DNA of 64,000 bases from Dioscorea cayenensis subsp. rotundata (lineage: Eukaryota; Streptophyta; Magnoliopsida; Dioscoreales; Dioscoreaceae), in the NCBI RefSeq assembly GCF_009730915.1, contig NC_052494.1, forward strand, positions 310,001 to 374,000, read 5' to 3'. How positions within the stretch are numbered: the stretch's first letter is position 1; each line of letters opens with the position of its first letter. The translations under genes and the position numbers were made by a program. The notes beneath the pieces were generated by a model. It was not told the DNA's origin. It worked only from the letters and a program-made list of their open reading frames with translations, and made no database searches. Below, one piece after another: positions 11,803 through 22,813 of the stretch.

Positions 11803-14800
11803 CTATAGGATGGAATGAATCAATAAGCTGGGGTGTTTTTTTTTTTGAACATTTATACTGAAGAAAAGTAGATAGATGTAAAAAAGATTTTGTATGTTAT
11901 CACCGCCGCAATAATCGAGCGGGAAGACACTTAAGTCTTATGCTGGAGGTTAAGGGTTTGACTCTTTCCTGTGATTGAAATCTAATAATAAAAGGGTGTG
12001 TATATGCAAAATGTTAAAATTGGTGGTGGAGGATAGAAATGCATGATTGCTTGGGAGAAAATAATCAGTAATACTTAAAGAAAGTTTCTAGTGGAGTTAA
12101 AGGTTATATATAACTTTCCTGCTTATGAGTGGGATTGGAAATGAGTTGCAACTCATAAGTTTTACTGTGTTTACTTGCCTAAACAAAGGTAGTTTATGGT
12201 GCTTTTATGCTTATTATTTAATCTTATCATAGTAAGTAAAAGTGGATGAATGAAAAGATAATTTGATATGTATGTATGTATATATATATATATATATATA
12301 TATTATAAAAACTAGGTGGAAGAATATAAAAGATGGGTTTTAATAGTAGCTTTGGGTTTACCATTTTTATCTTACTTTTTTTTTAGAACTTTTTGGAATT
12401 AAGATGAAAAATATAGTTATAAGTAGTGGGTACACAATTGCATGACTGAATTGGAGAATCATTTTAGTCTTTATTGCCTGCCGGCTTATGGTTTAACTAA
12501 TTTTGGGTAGAATTGGAATGTGATTACAGGTCACTCTTTTCTATTTTGTTAACTTGGACTAGTAAAGGAAATGTGTGAGCTGTTCAATGAGCTCTAATTA
12601 GTAATTAGTGTGGAGATGCATGCATTGCAACCACATAGGTGATGACCCCTCAATCACTTCAAAAATATAAATCAATTGAAAGTGCTACTTCAAAAGATAT
12701 AGTATAACCATCCTTTCTTGGTCCCTAGAATTTATCCATGTCAGTCAATTAGTGGCATTTATACTTGGCATGATTTATAATATTCTTAATTAAAAGAGTT
12801 TTAATATTCTTGAACTTGTTTTTCACACTCACACCCTGCACTCGCATGCACGCACGTTTTTGTAATTTTGTTTTCATTTGCATTTTTATGAAAAGTCAAG
12901 ATGCTTGTGTGGGTTAAGATTTTTTTTTTTTTACCCTATAAATAAAGTAGTCATAATTGAGTAGATAGTGGATATTAGTACTCATAAATTTAGAGAACTT
13001 TAGCTTTGAATGTGGAGAGCTGTTTTTATTTTACTCAAAGGATTTGAATTAGCCTCTCCTGATTGCATTTCTTCGGAAATGAAAGAAAAGATGAGAAATC
13101 TGTCTTTTTAAAATTATTATTTTAATAAAAAAATATTTTTGTGATAGATCCCGTTCCGGGTCAAAAATATAGTGAAATCGTTTTCCTATTTAAATTTAAA
13201 TTTTAAAATTGATATTAATTTTTGTAATTTTTGTTCACATATAATTTTGTCAAGTTAGGATGCTTATTATTATTATTATTATTATTATGAAAATTGAGAT
13301 GCTTATGTGCTTGCATGATGTATGTGTATATCCTAAAGTTCAAGATAACTATGGGAATAAATTGAAGTTAATGTTGTTAATGCTAGAGTTTTAGTAGGGT
13401 ATAATTAATAGATAGAATAGTTGTAAATAAATTAATTAGAGGAGACCTAGTGTTGTTCTAGTGGATGATTGCACTGGATGGTTGGGAATAAAAATGACAA
13501 GGATGAAAAGACAAATTTACATTTGCAAAAATGTTATACTTGGTAGTGGAGAATAGAAATACATGACTTCGTAGGAGAATATAATTAGTAATACATAAAA
13601 GAAAGTTTCTAGTGAATGTAAAGGTTATATATAACTTTTTTTTTTTGCTTGTGATCATGATCTAATTAATTTCAGGTGTATTTAGAATTGGTATTGAATC
13701 ACAGCTAATTAGTGTGTTTACTCACTAAAACCATTTGGTTCAAATGATTAATAGTATTATTTTAGGTCTTTTGAGAGGGAAAAAATTGCGAGAATTCAAA
13801 TTCTATATAGAAGAATTAATTCTCCAAGAGTTTAGACTCTTCATATGAATCTCAATAAACCAAAATGAGGGCATATGTGGCACACATCATTTATAGCATA
13901 TTCGTTTATCATTTTTAAAAAAAATAAATAGTAATGGATGAATGAAAAGTAAATTTAATATTTTTATTTTTAATAAATGTGATGATTAATGTGGTTGATA
14001 TACTTACACGACTGAGTGGAAGAATATAATTAGTATAATATTTTTTATAAACCAGGTTCTAGTGGAGGTTTATGTGGGTGAAGCCTTTGCATGATATATA
14101 TATATATATATATATATAAGCTCTGGTTTAAACTAATGGTGGATAGAGCAAGAATTGGATCACAGCTCATTAGTTTGATTTTATTCACTTGGATAAATAA
14201 AAGGGGGTTTTAATACTAGCTTTGCATTTACCATTTTGACTCAAATTATTTAAAATTAAGCTGAAAATAGTTATAAGTAGTGGATGACACAATTGCATGA
14301 CTAATAAGTGGGAGATTGCCTGTCAGCTTATGGTTTAATTAATTTAGAACAGAATTGGAATGGGATTACAGGTCACTAATTTCTATTTTGTTAACTTGAA
14401 CTAATAAAGGAGCTATGTGAGGTGTTCAATAAGCTCTAATTAACTTTGAGATGCATGCATTGCATTGTAGCCACACAAGTGATGACCCTTCAATCACTTG
14501 AATAAATATAAAGTGATTGAAAGTTTTTGATGAAGAGTTGGACCCCATGCTATGATGAGTCACTGTTACAATTTTAATTGGTCCCTTGAATTTATGCTTG
14601 TTAGTAAATTTGTGGCATTTATACTTGGCATGAGTCATATTATTGTTAATTAGAGTTATAATATTCTTACACTTCCACTTTTTAAGCTTTTGTGGGTTTA
14701 AGATTTTTTTTTATATTTTTTTATTTATTTTTTTGTTTTTTATAAATTCCAACAGCCAAAAGAGTTATATTGAAATGGAGTGGATACTGGATATTATATT

Positions 14801-14945
14801 ACTACTCATAAATTGCATATGTATACTTAAATTTTAAAATTAAATATTTATTTTTCTATTTTTTTCAGATGTATTATTGTAAAGTTGAGATGCTAAAGAA
14901 AAAAAGAAAAATTGAGATGCTTATGTGCGTGTATATCTCCAATGA
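11690..14945 (+). repeat. Degenerate direct duplication, units of about 1.6-1.85 kb
   Basis: Matching blocks recur in the same order in unit 1 (about 11,690-13,340) and unit 2 (about 13,430-14,945): CCTAGTGTTG.TC.AGTGGATGATTGCA at 11,712/13,446; AGTTATAAGTAGTGG at 12,415/14,270; GATTACAGGTCACT at 12,523/14,363; GAGATGCATGCATTGCA at 12,612/14,448; and TTGAGATGCTTATGTGC at 13,293/14,912. Offsets vary from 1.6 to 1.86 kb because of indels. Except for the last segment of the tentative plus-strand gene in unit 1, no coding sequence is apparent. Confidence 0.75.
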
Positions 14946-15018
14946 ATCCAATCACATATCATCACTTTGAGACTTGATTCTTTTATATATTCCTTTTTAT
15001 TTTTTTATTTTTCATTTA

Positions 15019-15020
<2 letters not shown>

Positions 15021-15069
<49 letters not shown>
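15021..15069. repeat. (TA)n microsatellite
   Basis: About 24 perfect TA units, among the longest simple repeats in the window. Shorter TA runs lie at about 12,282-12,302, 14,096-14,118 and 15,341-15,357. Confidence 0.9.
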
Positions 15070-15071
<2 letters not shown>

Positions 15072-15500
15072 TGTGAGATTATCATTTGTAAATTTTACAT
15101 CTTTACACATGCTCAAAGTGGTAAAATTCAATAACTATTGTCAATATATATTTTTCCGTCAATATTTCTTGCATGCCCTGCCAAAGTGTGTAACAAAAAT
15201 TAACACTATATATATATATTGCTTTAAATTACAATCAAAATTAACTTTCATTAAGAGTCCGGACCTTGAAAATCATGTGAAAAACTTTTGACCAATACCT
15301 TGCAAATATTTTATCCAAACTTTTCCCTCTGCAAGCAGTATATATATATATATATATTATTTAATGACATATATGTAAATGTATACATTGCACTAAGCCA
15401 CAACAGTACCTTTTACAATAACCCCAAGACCAAATAGATAGATGATAACTATAAGTCACCATAAGGTAATTATTTTCCAAAGCCCAAAAAAACAAAGAGA

Positions 15501-15905
15501 TCAAGGGGAAGAGAAGACATCATGAGCAAGCCAAGAATGGACATGATGATCATCAGTAAAAGTAGCATCCTTGTTATTTTCCGGCAAGACACGGATGAAG
15601 GATTGGAAGACGTTTTTCAACCGGTTGATACGTTTGCGGTGGCGCAGACGGCGGAGAACCACATCTTTGTCCAGTGATCTCTGTGACTGATCAGCAGACC
15701 TAAGAAACAGTTGTGTGGTCACTGCTCTTCTTGTACTTATTAGCCTCTCTGCATCATCCTCTTCTTCTTCCTTAACTTCCTTGTGCTCATGAGACTCATG
15801 AATTATTGGAATATTAGTATTATTATTAGTAATAGAAGAAGAAGAAGAAGAAGAAGAAGAAGAAGAAGAAGAAGAGGTTGTGTTTTCAGGGATGAAGAAA
15901 GACAT
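15501..15905 (-). CDS. Intronless 134-residue protein with Ser homopolymer and basic C-terminal motif
   Basis: Single open frame from ATG at 15905 to a stop at 15501. The N-terminus is MSFFIPENTT followed by about 14 Ser encoded by a microsatellite-like (GAA)n run on the plus strand (about 15,835-15,872). Then come an acidic stretch (KEVKEEEEDD), RRAVTTQLFLRSADQ, the block SLDKDVVLRRLRHRKRINRL, KNVFQSFIRVLP, and a His-rich end (DDHHVHSWLAHDVFSSP). The block around SLDKDVVLRRIRHRKR is, from memory, conserved in small plant proteins of unknown role. It has no signal peptide or membrane segment. A TATA-like run upstream supports transcription. Confidence 0.75.
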   Translation of the reverse strand: MSFFIPENTTSSSSSSSSSSSSSSITNNNTNIPIIHESHEHKEVKEEEEDDAERLISTRRAVTTQLFLRSADQSQRSLDKDVVLRRLRHRKRINRLKNVFQSFIRVLPENNKDATFTDDHHVHSWLAHDVFSSP

Positions 15906-15977
15906 GGAAGGGTGAAAATGACTAAATGAGGTGAGACTGTGAGAGGGAGAAGGAGGTGAAGGAGAGGAGGGGTCCGG

Positions 15978-15999
15978 GGTTTTATATATATATATAGTA
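15978..15999 (-). promoter_or_regulatory. TATA box of the 134-residue gene
   Basis: On the minus strand this reads CTATATATATATATAAAA, about 75-90 bp upstream of the ATG at 15905, the usual spacing for a plant gene with a short leader. TA microsatellites are common here, so chance is possible. Confidence 0.5.
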
Positions 16000-16494
16000 T
16001 AGGGTTTTAAGAGTCTAAAACAAGGTTCTAAGAGGACGTGGTTTCTGCTTTTTCTGGGGTTGTGTTTATGTTATTATATTTATATTTATTATATTTTATC
16101 TTTTGTTTATTTTTATTATTATTAATGGATGTTTAGGCCGGTGTTTGTTTGAACTTTGAAGTGGGAGAATGGAGAAGATTTGTCTTGGTGTGACCGTGTG
16201 ATGAGTGAATTTGATTTTGATCACATATAAAAAAACAAATATTGTGACGTGAGGAATCAACACGAATACTAAGAAAATCACACGAATATTAAGATCTAAG
16301 GTTGTTAATCTCGGAGTTGGTGAGTATTTGTATTGGATTATGAATAGCATTTCACCAAATCAATCGTTACTGAAACAATGGAATGTTGTTTGTTTTTCTG
16401 ATTATAATACCAAAAAAATTGACAAAATTAATGTTATGGCCACAAGGATGGGATGTACATCTCAAAAAAAAAAAACAGCTTTGATATAAGATTG

Positions 16495-16800
16495 ATGAGG
16501 GCCCAACTCTGGGCTTGACTCTGGAGCCTGACTTTGGGACCCACATGGGTTAGCCAGCTCGGCGCCTCCATTCAACACACTTGCTCGGCATCAAATGTTG
16601 ACCCTAGCCCGATCAAATCACACACCGACCACTCTCAACGAAAGCATCATTGTTATATACAATGAGGTAGGATCCACATCCTCAAGAGATTGGTTTAAAG
16701 GTGAGAGTTAACCTCACTCTTATATGCATATGGTACTCTCTCAATTAGTCAATGTGGGACTAAAAGGTTTATTACAATTACACTCTTCCCAATAATAGTG
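16495..16800. repeat. Possible LTR-type repeat fragment
   Basis: This GC-richer island contains AGTCAATGTGGGACTAAAAG, reminiscent of the primer-side part of short plant LTR elements. No clear terminal inverted bases, primer-binding site or coding sequence is visible, so only a degraded fragment is proposed. Confidence 0.35.
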
Positions 16801-17402
16801 TATTTCTCAATAAATAAATAAATAAATAAATAAAACATACTCTAAAGTTTTGATGTTTTTATCAATTTTACATTTTATAATAATAAATTTTACGTTGCAA
16901 TAAAATTTTAACTGGAGAATTTTGTTGTAAAATAAAGTAATATATTTAGGTATTTATTTTGAACATAAAGAAAAACATGGAGAGGTTTTCTAAAATAAAA
17001 ATAGATGTCAACCATTGCTTGTTCTATTAGCAATAAATCTTATGTATAAGGTATTTATATTTTTGTTAAAGACGCAGAAGACAGATTTAAATCTCCGTAG
17101 ATAGATAGAAAGTGAGAGTACAATTGAATTGAGGTGTCAGTTTTCTCAGTAAAAACACAAATGAATTAAAATATTAATTTTAACAAAAATAAAAAAAATA
17201 AAAAAACAAAAGTATCAAATTTCCTTTTTCTTATTCCCCTCCTTTCAGATGAGAGATTTTTTTTAAAAAAATTTGTGGTTTATTTATTTTTATAAAAAAA
17301 AATGTCAATTTTTATGCATGTTGGTCACGAGAGATGCTACTGAACTTCTTTTCAGGAATTTCTTTCTTCCTTTATTTTTTTTTTATTTGTTTTCATAACC
17401 TT

Positions 17403-17491
17403 TAAAGAAAGAGACAAAGGTAAATAAATAAGAGAAAGAATCAATGTAAAGAAAGAGACAAAAGGTAAATAAATAAGAGAAAGAATCAATG
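17403..17491 (+). repeat. Perfect-to-near-perfect tandem repeat, 44-bp period
   Basis: The unit beginning TAAAGAAAGAGACAAAGG at 17,403 repeats at 17,447 with one inserted A; both end GAGAAAGAATCAATG. Confidence 0.9.
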
Positions 17492-17881
17492 CTGGTGATG
17501 TGAAACCATTAACCATTATCCACCAACCATATGATTCGCTCAAATCTAAGGACATCGAATAAACTCAACCAAAAGTTGTTCAATATGATTCGAATCATCA
17601 AAAATACATGGCCCCTCCTTCAACAAATTTCTCAATTCCAAGTATAGTTTCACACAAACACACTCACACTTTAAATTAGTTGTGAACCCTTCAATCATGC
17701 TTAGTGATTTAGACATATTACTATATATATTTCCTGTGAAAGTACCTGCAGTTAAACTAGTAGAATTTGAAGCCATTTAAAGATGTTTATCAGGAAATGG
17801 TTTCCAAATGCAGCATAGCCAAGACATGCATACCTACCTTAAGAATGTAGAATGTAGTGGTTGTCAACACACTGATAAAGC

Positions 17882-17886
<5 letters not shown>

Positions 17887-17929
<43 letters not shown>
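17887..17929. repeat. (TTA)n microsatellite
   Basis: About 14 uninterrupted TTA units followed by TCATGAC. Confidence 0.9.
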
Positions 17930-18604
17930 CATGACTTTTGTTCTCTGTTGGAGGGGACTTCAAAGTGTCACAGATAAAATCTTGTCTACATCCAGTGAAG
18001 AAGTAGAACATAGACCAAAATGGAAGAAATTATATTGAAGTTTTGCCATAGTTGCCACCAAGAATTTGGAAAATTAATCAATGTGTTTGCTCTTTCTTCT
18101 ATGTTTTTAGTTATGTTAAGTTCTTTAATTATTAGTTGCTGTTTTTTTGGGAAGATCATGGAAATATGCTCCATTTAGTTGCTTATTTCTTGGTTTTGTT
18201 AGTTGGAATTTTCTGTATTTAAACACATTCACTAATCAATGAAATTCAAGAGATATCTATATCAAACTCCTATTTATATTTCAATTGGTTTGGCCACTCG
18301 TTCAAGAAGTAAGCAATTCAAGAAGATTTTAAATGATTGATTAGAAAAGTTTAGACTCAAGTTAATCTATGAACGCTCACTCATTGAAAGTGATGACAGT
18401 GTGTCACAATTGAAAAATCTATCATTCAAATTCAAATTTGTAATAATTGAATCTTCAAGCATGCAACATAAAAAGTACAAATCAAAATTAATAATTACTT
18501 ACCATTTTGGCTTTATTAGAGAATCAAATTTAGCTAATCAATCGTTAACACACATCAAGACAAATTCCAGACTCTATAGCATGCATATATACCTTCCTAA
18601 GCAA

Positions 18605-21600
18605 CATCATAACCAGAAGTGAGTTTTGCAAACTTATGTACTACTATTCTTGTCAAGGAAACTCAACAAAAAACCACTGGCAATCCTCCTCAAAATAAGA
18701 CTGGGTAAATGACGGCACAACCAACCATTCACATAAGCGAACATGCTCGACAAAACAAACTTACCAAGAGCCCGTGTCCAAGCATGCCTTTTCCGGCCTT
18801 CTTTGGAAGGCTCGTCTTTGTCTCCATCCTTCTTGGTTTTTGATCTGATGTCAACCAAGAATTTATTTGCTTCTTCATGCAATTTGTGGATTGTGTAATG
18901 AACAAACAGGTGTTCACACAGAGTCCGCACCGTTGGCCAAACTCTCCATTCCTGCAATTCAATCGGCAAAAAAAGCTCAAAAACAATTTTAGCTATGTTC
19001 TGAAGCCCGCATATATGGTACATATTCAGATTACAATTATAGTGATGAAAGAAATTTGCATTCTCAGTTCGTACATGACGGAAAGGATGAGAAGCAGTAG
19101 AACTATTTCCTTCTAACAAATTTTTGCTCACAAGAACGGATTTCACATTTTCCATGATTTCGTTAATGATAGAAGTGTTAGCGGGTAGGTTCTCGAGACA
19201 AACCTGTTAGGTATAAATGGGAATTATCAATGCACTTTTCCCCGGCAATCAATTCTAACGAGGCTTCTTAACATTTAGCTGATACAAATCAATGTTGGCA
19301 GTTGGCACAAGATCAATGCTTACTCAAATCCTTACCTGGTCCTCTGCCACACTCACACGAAGGCGTGCTATTTGGTACCTAGTATCCAGCATGGCCTGCA
19401 GGTACCCTTCGATATATCGTCGTTGCTACATTAATATTTAAACGGCACAGATTAAGATTTTCTCAACCGGCTTTTCAGCATATAATAGATCAGCTATTTC
19501 TTAAACATTGTGAGCTTTTCTTCTAGTTGTGGATGAATGTCATTCATATTTGAACAAGTTAATTATGTAGCCATAAGTTTACCTCATCATCTCTTGGACC
19601 ACAAACAAGTTCAATTTTTCTATCTGAACCTCCTTCCATAAGAGCAGCACCCAATAATAAGGTTGGCTCCATGGCTAATCTAAGTATACCCTGGTGGAAA
19701 CCAGTCACCTGAAAAACAATGGGAAATCCATCACAAGCATTAGAAATGATGATTAATCCTATATTTAAGGTTAAATGTCTCAAATATATTTGCTTTCAAA
19801 ACACTATGATAACCCAACAAGCAACAAGTATTTATTTCTTAAACTAACTTCACCATTACCATGCCATTCAAACCATTTGTCTCTGCCCCACTTAAAACAT
19901 TATCTGAAATCTCCGTGAGAGCAGCAAACAGAGCATTTGAACCTGCTGTTCTAACCTGCCACGAGCACAAAGAACTGCATTTGAAAAGGACACATGATAT
20001 GTATGTAATATCCCCAAAGTTCTCATATATTGAAGCATACAGTTTTCCCAAAATCCCGTTTTGCCCCTGAAAGGCTTTTAGCTTTGGCATACATGCCGAT
20101 AAATTTGAACATACCTGTCCAGAAATTCAGGTCATAAATAATTAGTCCTATCAGGTACATTAGAAAATGGGAACACATAGTAATAAATTGTTCTGATTCC
20201 TTACGGCTACCCAAGCCGAATACTCAACTGACAATCAGATGATAGATGTATGTAGCACTGATGCCAATGTGTCACTCCTATATAACAAATTCATAATAAA
20301 TACATCAGCAAAATATTCAAGGAGAAATGTGCTTGATGTATAAAACTGAAGAGTCAAGGTTGAGTGAGGAAGCTGTCTTGGTAAGTGTCAACTACCCCAA
20401 TTTTCTAGGAATAAATTTAATCATGCAACAAATTATTCAAACACCATACAAGTATGCAAGTGAAAATATTCACTTTGAATCTTTTCTTTGGACCTCAACA
20501 AATTATGCAGAGGCTGAAACTGTGCCAATATTCTTGGTGATTGAGAAGATTAAAATCACTGAAGTTAGTTTAAATAAACTGTTGATCTAAACATGACTAA
20601 AACTTGAAGTCAAGAATTACGCCTGCCATTTTTCTCAAACTAGTTTGAAACACTGTATGTAGTGGAAAGGAACTTTTAACATGCATTTATGTATGGGAAG
20701 GTCAATTGACTTTTCCAAGGCATTATACAAGACATCATAACCGGCCAAACAATAATTTTAAAAACATTAAAAGGAATAAAAAAAAAAACCAACAAAAACT
20801 ATTGAAAGAATTTTACCTAGAGTAATTCCAAGAAGAAGGATCGAGCCATATGAAGGATCAATGAGAACATATAGAGAAGACAAGGCCGTGTCATCTAAAA
20901 TTGAAGCGAAGGCTGGAAGAAGCAGTTGACTTCTTTTGAAAATATATACCTCTTACTACATACCTTGGATGACATGTTTAACAATTTCTTCTTAAGAAAA
21001 GGAAAAAAAGGACTCACTGCCAAAATCGACAATAAATATAATATATTTATTGAGCAAGTATACAGATTAAATTTCACGAAGCCTGCCAAGAATAATGCTT
21101 TGCACACTACACAAGCAACTTGCTGGGGATTACTAAAGCATGGGTTAGGAGGACATTATTCAGCTCCACAACTGCATGCTTTATAGTTGGGACCTACAAA
21201 AAAGAAAGGACTCCATTATCATGTTAATGTGCAGCATGTGGAAAACATAAAGCTAATGGCAAGTTTTGCAGGCAAATCAAAGGGTTTTATACAGTGAAAA
21301 AATGACCTTAAGGCTTAACGTCTCTTGGGTGGAGATATAACTTAAATCTGGATTCCCTGGTAGAAATCTTGCCTTGATCTTGAACAGATCATAAGCACAA
21401 GCCAAACAGGAAAATATGAAGAATGAAAGAAAACATTGAGCATGCAAAACGATACCCTTGCATTTGATAAAATCAATAGAGAAGTAAACCAAACCTTAAT
21501 AGGTGGGTCTCAAAGTGATTAAAATAGAATAGCTGAGTCTGTGCCATAGGACCATTAAGTGATGTTCTCCAGAATGGAACACGCCTCATCAAAGTCTCCT

Positions 21601-21911
21601 CATCAGCATTTAAATCAATTGGCTGAAACAATGTAACATCTCAGATAACAACCAAAGCACGTACTTGAAAATGCATGGTCTCAAATAGTTTTGACAATGG
21701 GAAGCAACAATTTGTGAAATAACAATAATATGGATCGTACACTATGTAATGCAAGAGTTCAAAACAACATTGTGATTTATGGGAGGTACCCTAAAAGCTT
21801 CAATAGCAACTTGGTATGTACCTGTATAACAATAGAGGAGCATTTAACTTGTTTAACTTTACAATTAATTGAATGCAGAACAAAGACTACACAAAGAAAA
21901 TCCTCACTCAA
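18605..21911 (-). pseudogene. Duplicated, broken 3' end of the VPS13-type gene (exons 26-36 equivalents)
   Basis: Eleven exons matching the last exons of the intact gene are present in the same order, introns included: about 21911-21822, 21622-21495, about 21380-21300 (degraded), 21193-21087, 20963-20817, 20114-20041, 19955-19860, 19708-19583, 19425-19336, 19203-19060 and 18951-18634. Against the intact copy it shows a one-base deletion at the end of 21622-21495, a degraded exon near 21,300-21,380, TAG replacing a Lys codon at 21109-21107, a two-base deletion in 20963-20817 that leads into a TGA, a nine-base in-frame deletion in 20114-20041, and GT-to-GC donor changes at 21086-21085 and 19059-19058. 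The last exon stays open to the same stop (SGFLLSFLDKNSST). It could not give the family C-terminus without repair, but exons downstream of the stop remain largely open. Confidence 0.88.
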
Positions 21912-22445
21912 TAAAACAGCAACAAGCAGTAAGATCATCAAAATAGATGTAGAAGTGACTGCTTTCAGTATGTAGAAATTTCATGAAACCCAGATGGCCG
22001 AATAATAGTATAGCTACATTTTATGAAAGTAATTAGAATTATCAAGAATGAAAACATGCTATTTTATAAGTTCATTAACAGCAAACTACAACAAAACAGT
22101 GAACATATAGCTACTTTTTTTTCAATGCAAGGGTCAAGAATAACCATGCAACAGTAACATACTACATTTCCCATCTGGAATAGTATATCTTGTTGTAATT
22201 CCTCTCACAAGGGAATGTAGCAACAAAAGTTACAATTATAGCCCCTACTTTAGACTTTCTTTAATTAGTTCAAATATTCTTTTTTACTATTACAACCCTA
22301 GTATAGTGTTCATACCAAAATAACAAAAATGGAGATGTTTGGTTATTATACCAATAAGCAAGGGTAGTTCGCTCATTCCGCTATATAGAGATATGGAGAT
22401 GTATAATAAAGTTATTTAAGTAATTCATAATTTAATATTATCATA

Positions 22446-22813
22446 TTCCTAATCTCTACACATTTCACCACTCCATAGGAAATTCCCTCTGCCTCTACCA
22501 TATTCTGACTTGGTAGTTTCCACTGCCTAGCCAAGGTTGAGCTATGAGATTTGACGGCGGAGTTGAAAAGCCACCCATTGGCGCTTTATGCCTAATCATT
22601 CCAGATAATACTTACATCCTATCTCACCACGGGTGCTTGCACAGAGTCAACTGATGCTTATTCCTCAAATACCATCATTGCTTCTTCTCCGGAAACAGAA
22701 GAAGTTCACAACCAGTGGGCTTCTACCTCCATACGGCATTGCCCCGTCAAACTTCTGTTCATTGCTAAAAATTCCTCAATGCTGCCTCTCGTAGGAGTTT
22801 AAGCCATGTCTCA
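22446..22813 (-). pseudogene. Nuclear insert of plastid 16S rDNA (NUPT), fragment
   Basis: The plus strand shows the reverse complement of bacterial-type 16S rRNA, about E. coli positions 340-700. Landmarks: AATCTCTACACATTTCACC (site of the universal ATCTCTACGCATTTCACC), GGAAATTCCCTCTGCC, GATTTGACGGCGGAGTTG, the 530-loop region as CACCACGGGTGCTTGCAC, and CTGCCTCTCGTAGGAG (the 341 primer site). The short helix around TTCTTCTCCGGAAACAGAAG looks plastid/cyanobacterial rather than mitochondrial. Many CpG sites of the universal sequence are TpG or CpA here, as expected for old methylated nuclear plastid DNA. It is not a functional rRNA. Confidence 0.92.

Larger units (their letters stand above)
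16016..18604. other. Spacer with repeat fragments
   Basis: No gene is recognised. A moderately GC-rich patch at about 16,495-16,800 contains AATGTGGGACTAAAAGGTTT, a motif typical of LTR-type intergenic repeats. The remainder is AT-rich and contains the two simple or tandem repeats listed separately. Homology to the VPS13 tail begins near 18,605. Confidence 0.5.

Noticed and set aside
11895-11990. tRNA- or SINE-like stretch with GGTTAAGGGTTTGACTC
   Set aside because: The B-box resemblance is partial, and no A box, cloverleaf or poly-A tail could be made.
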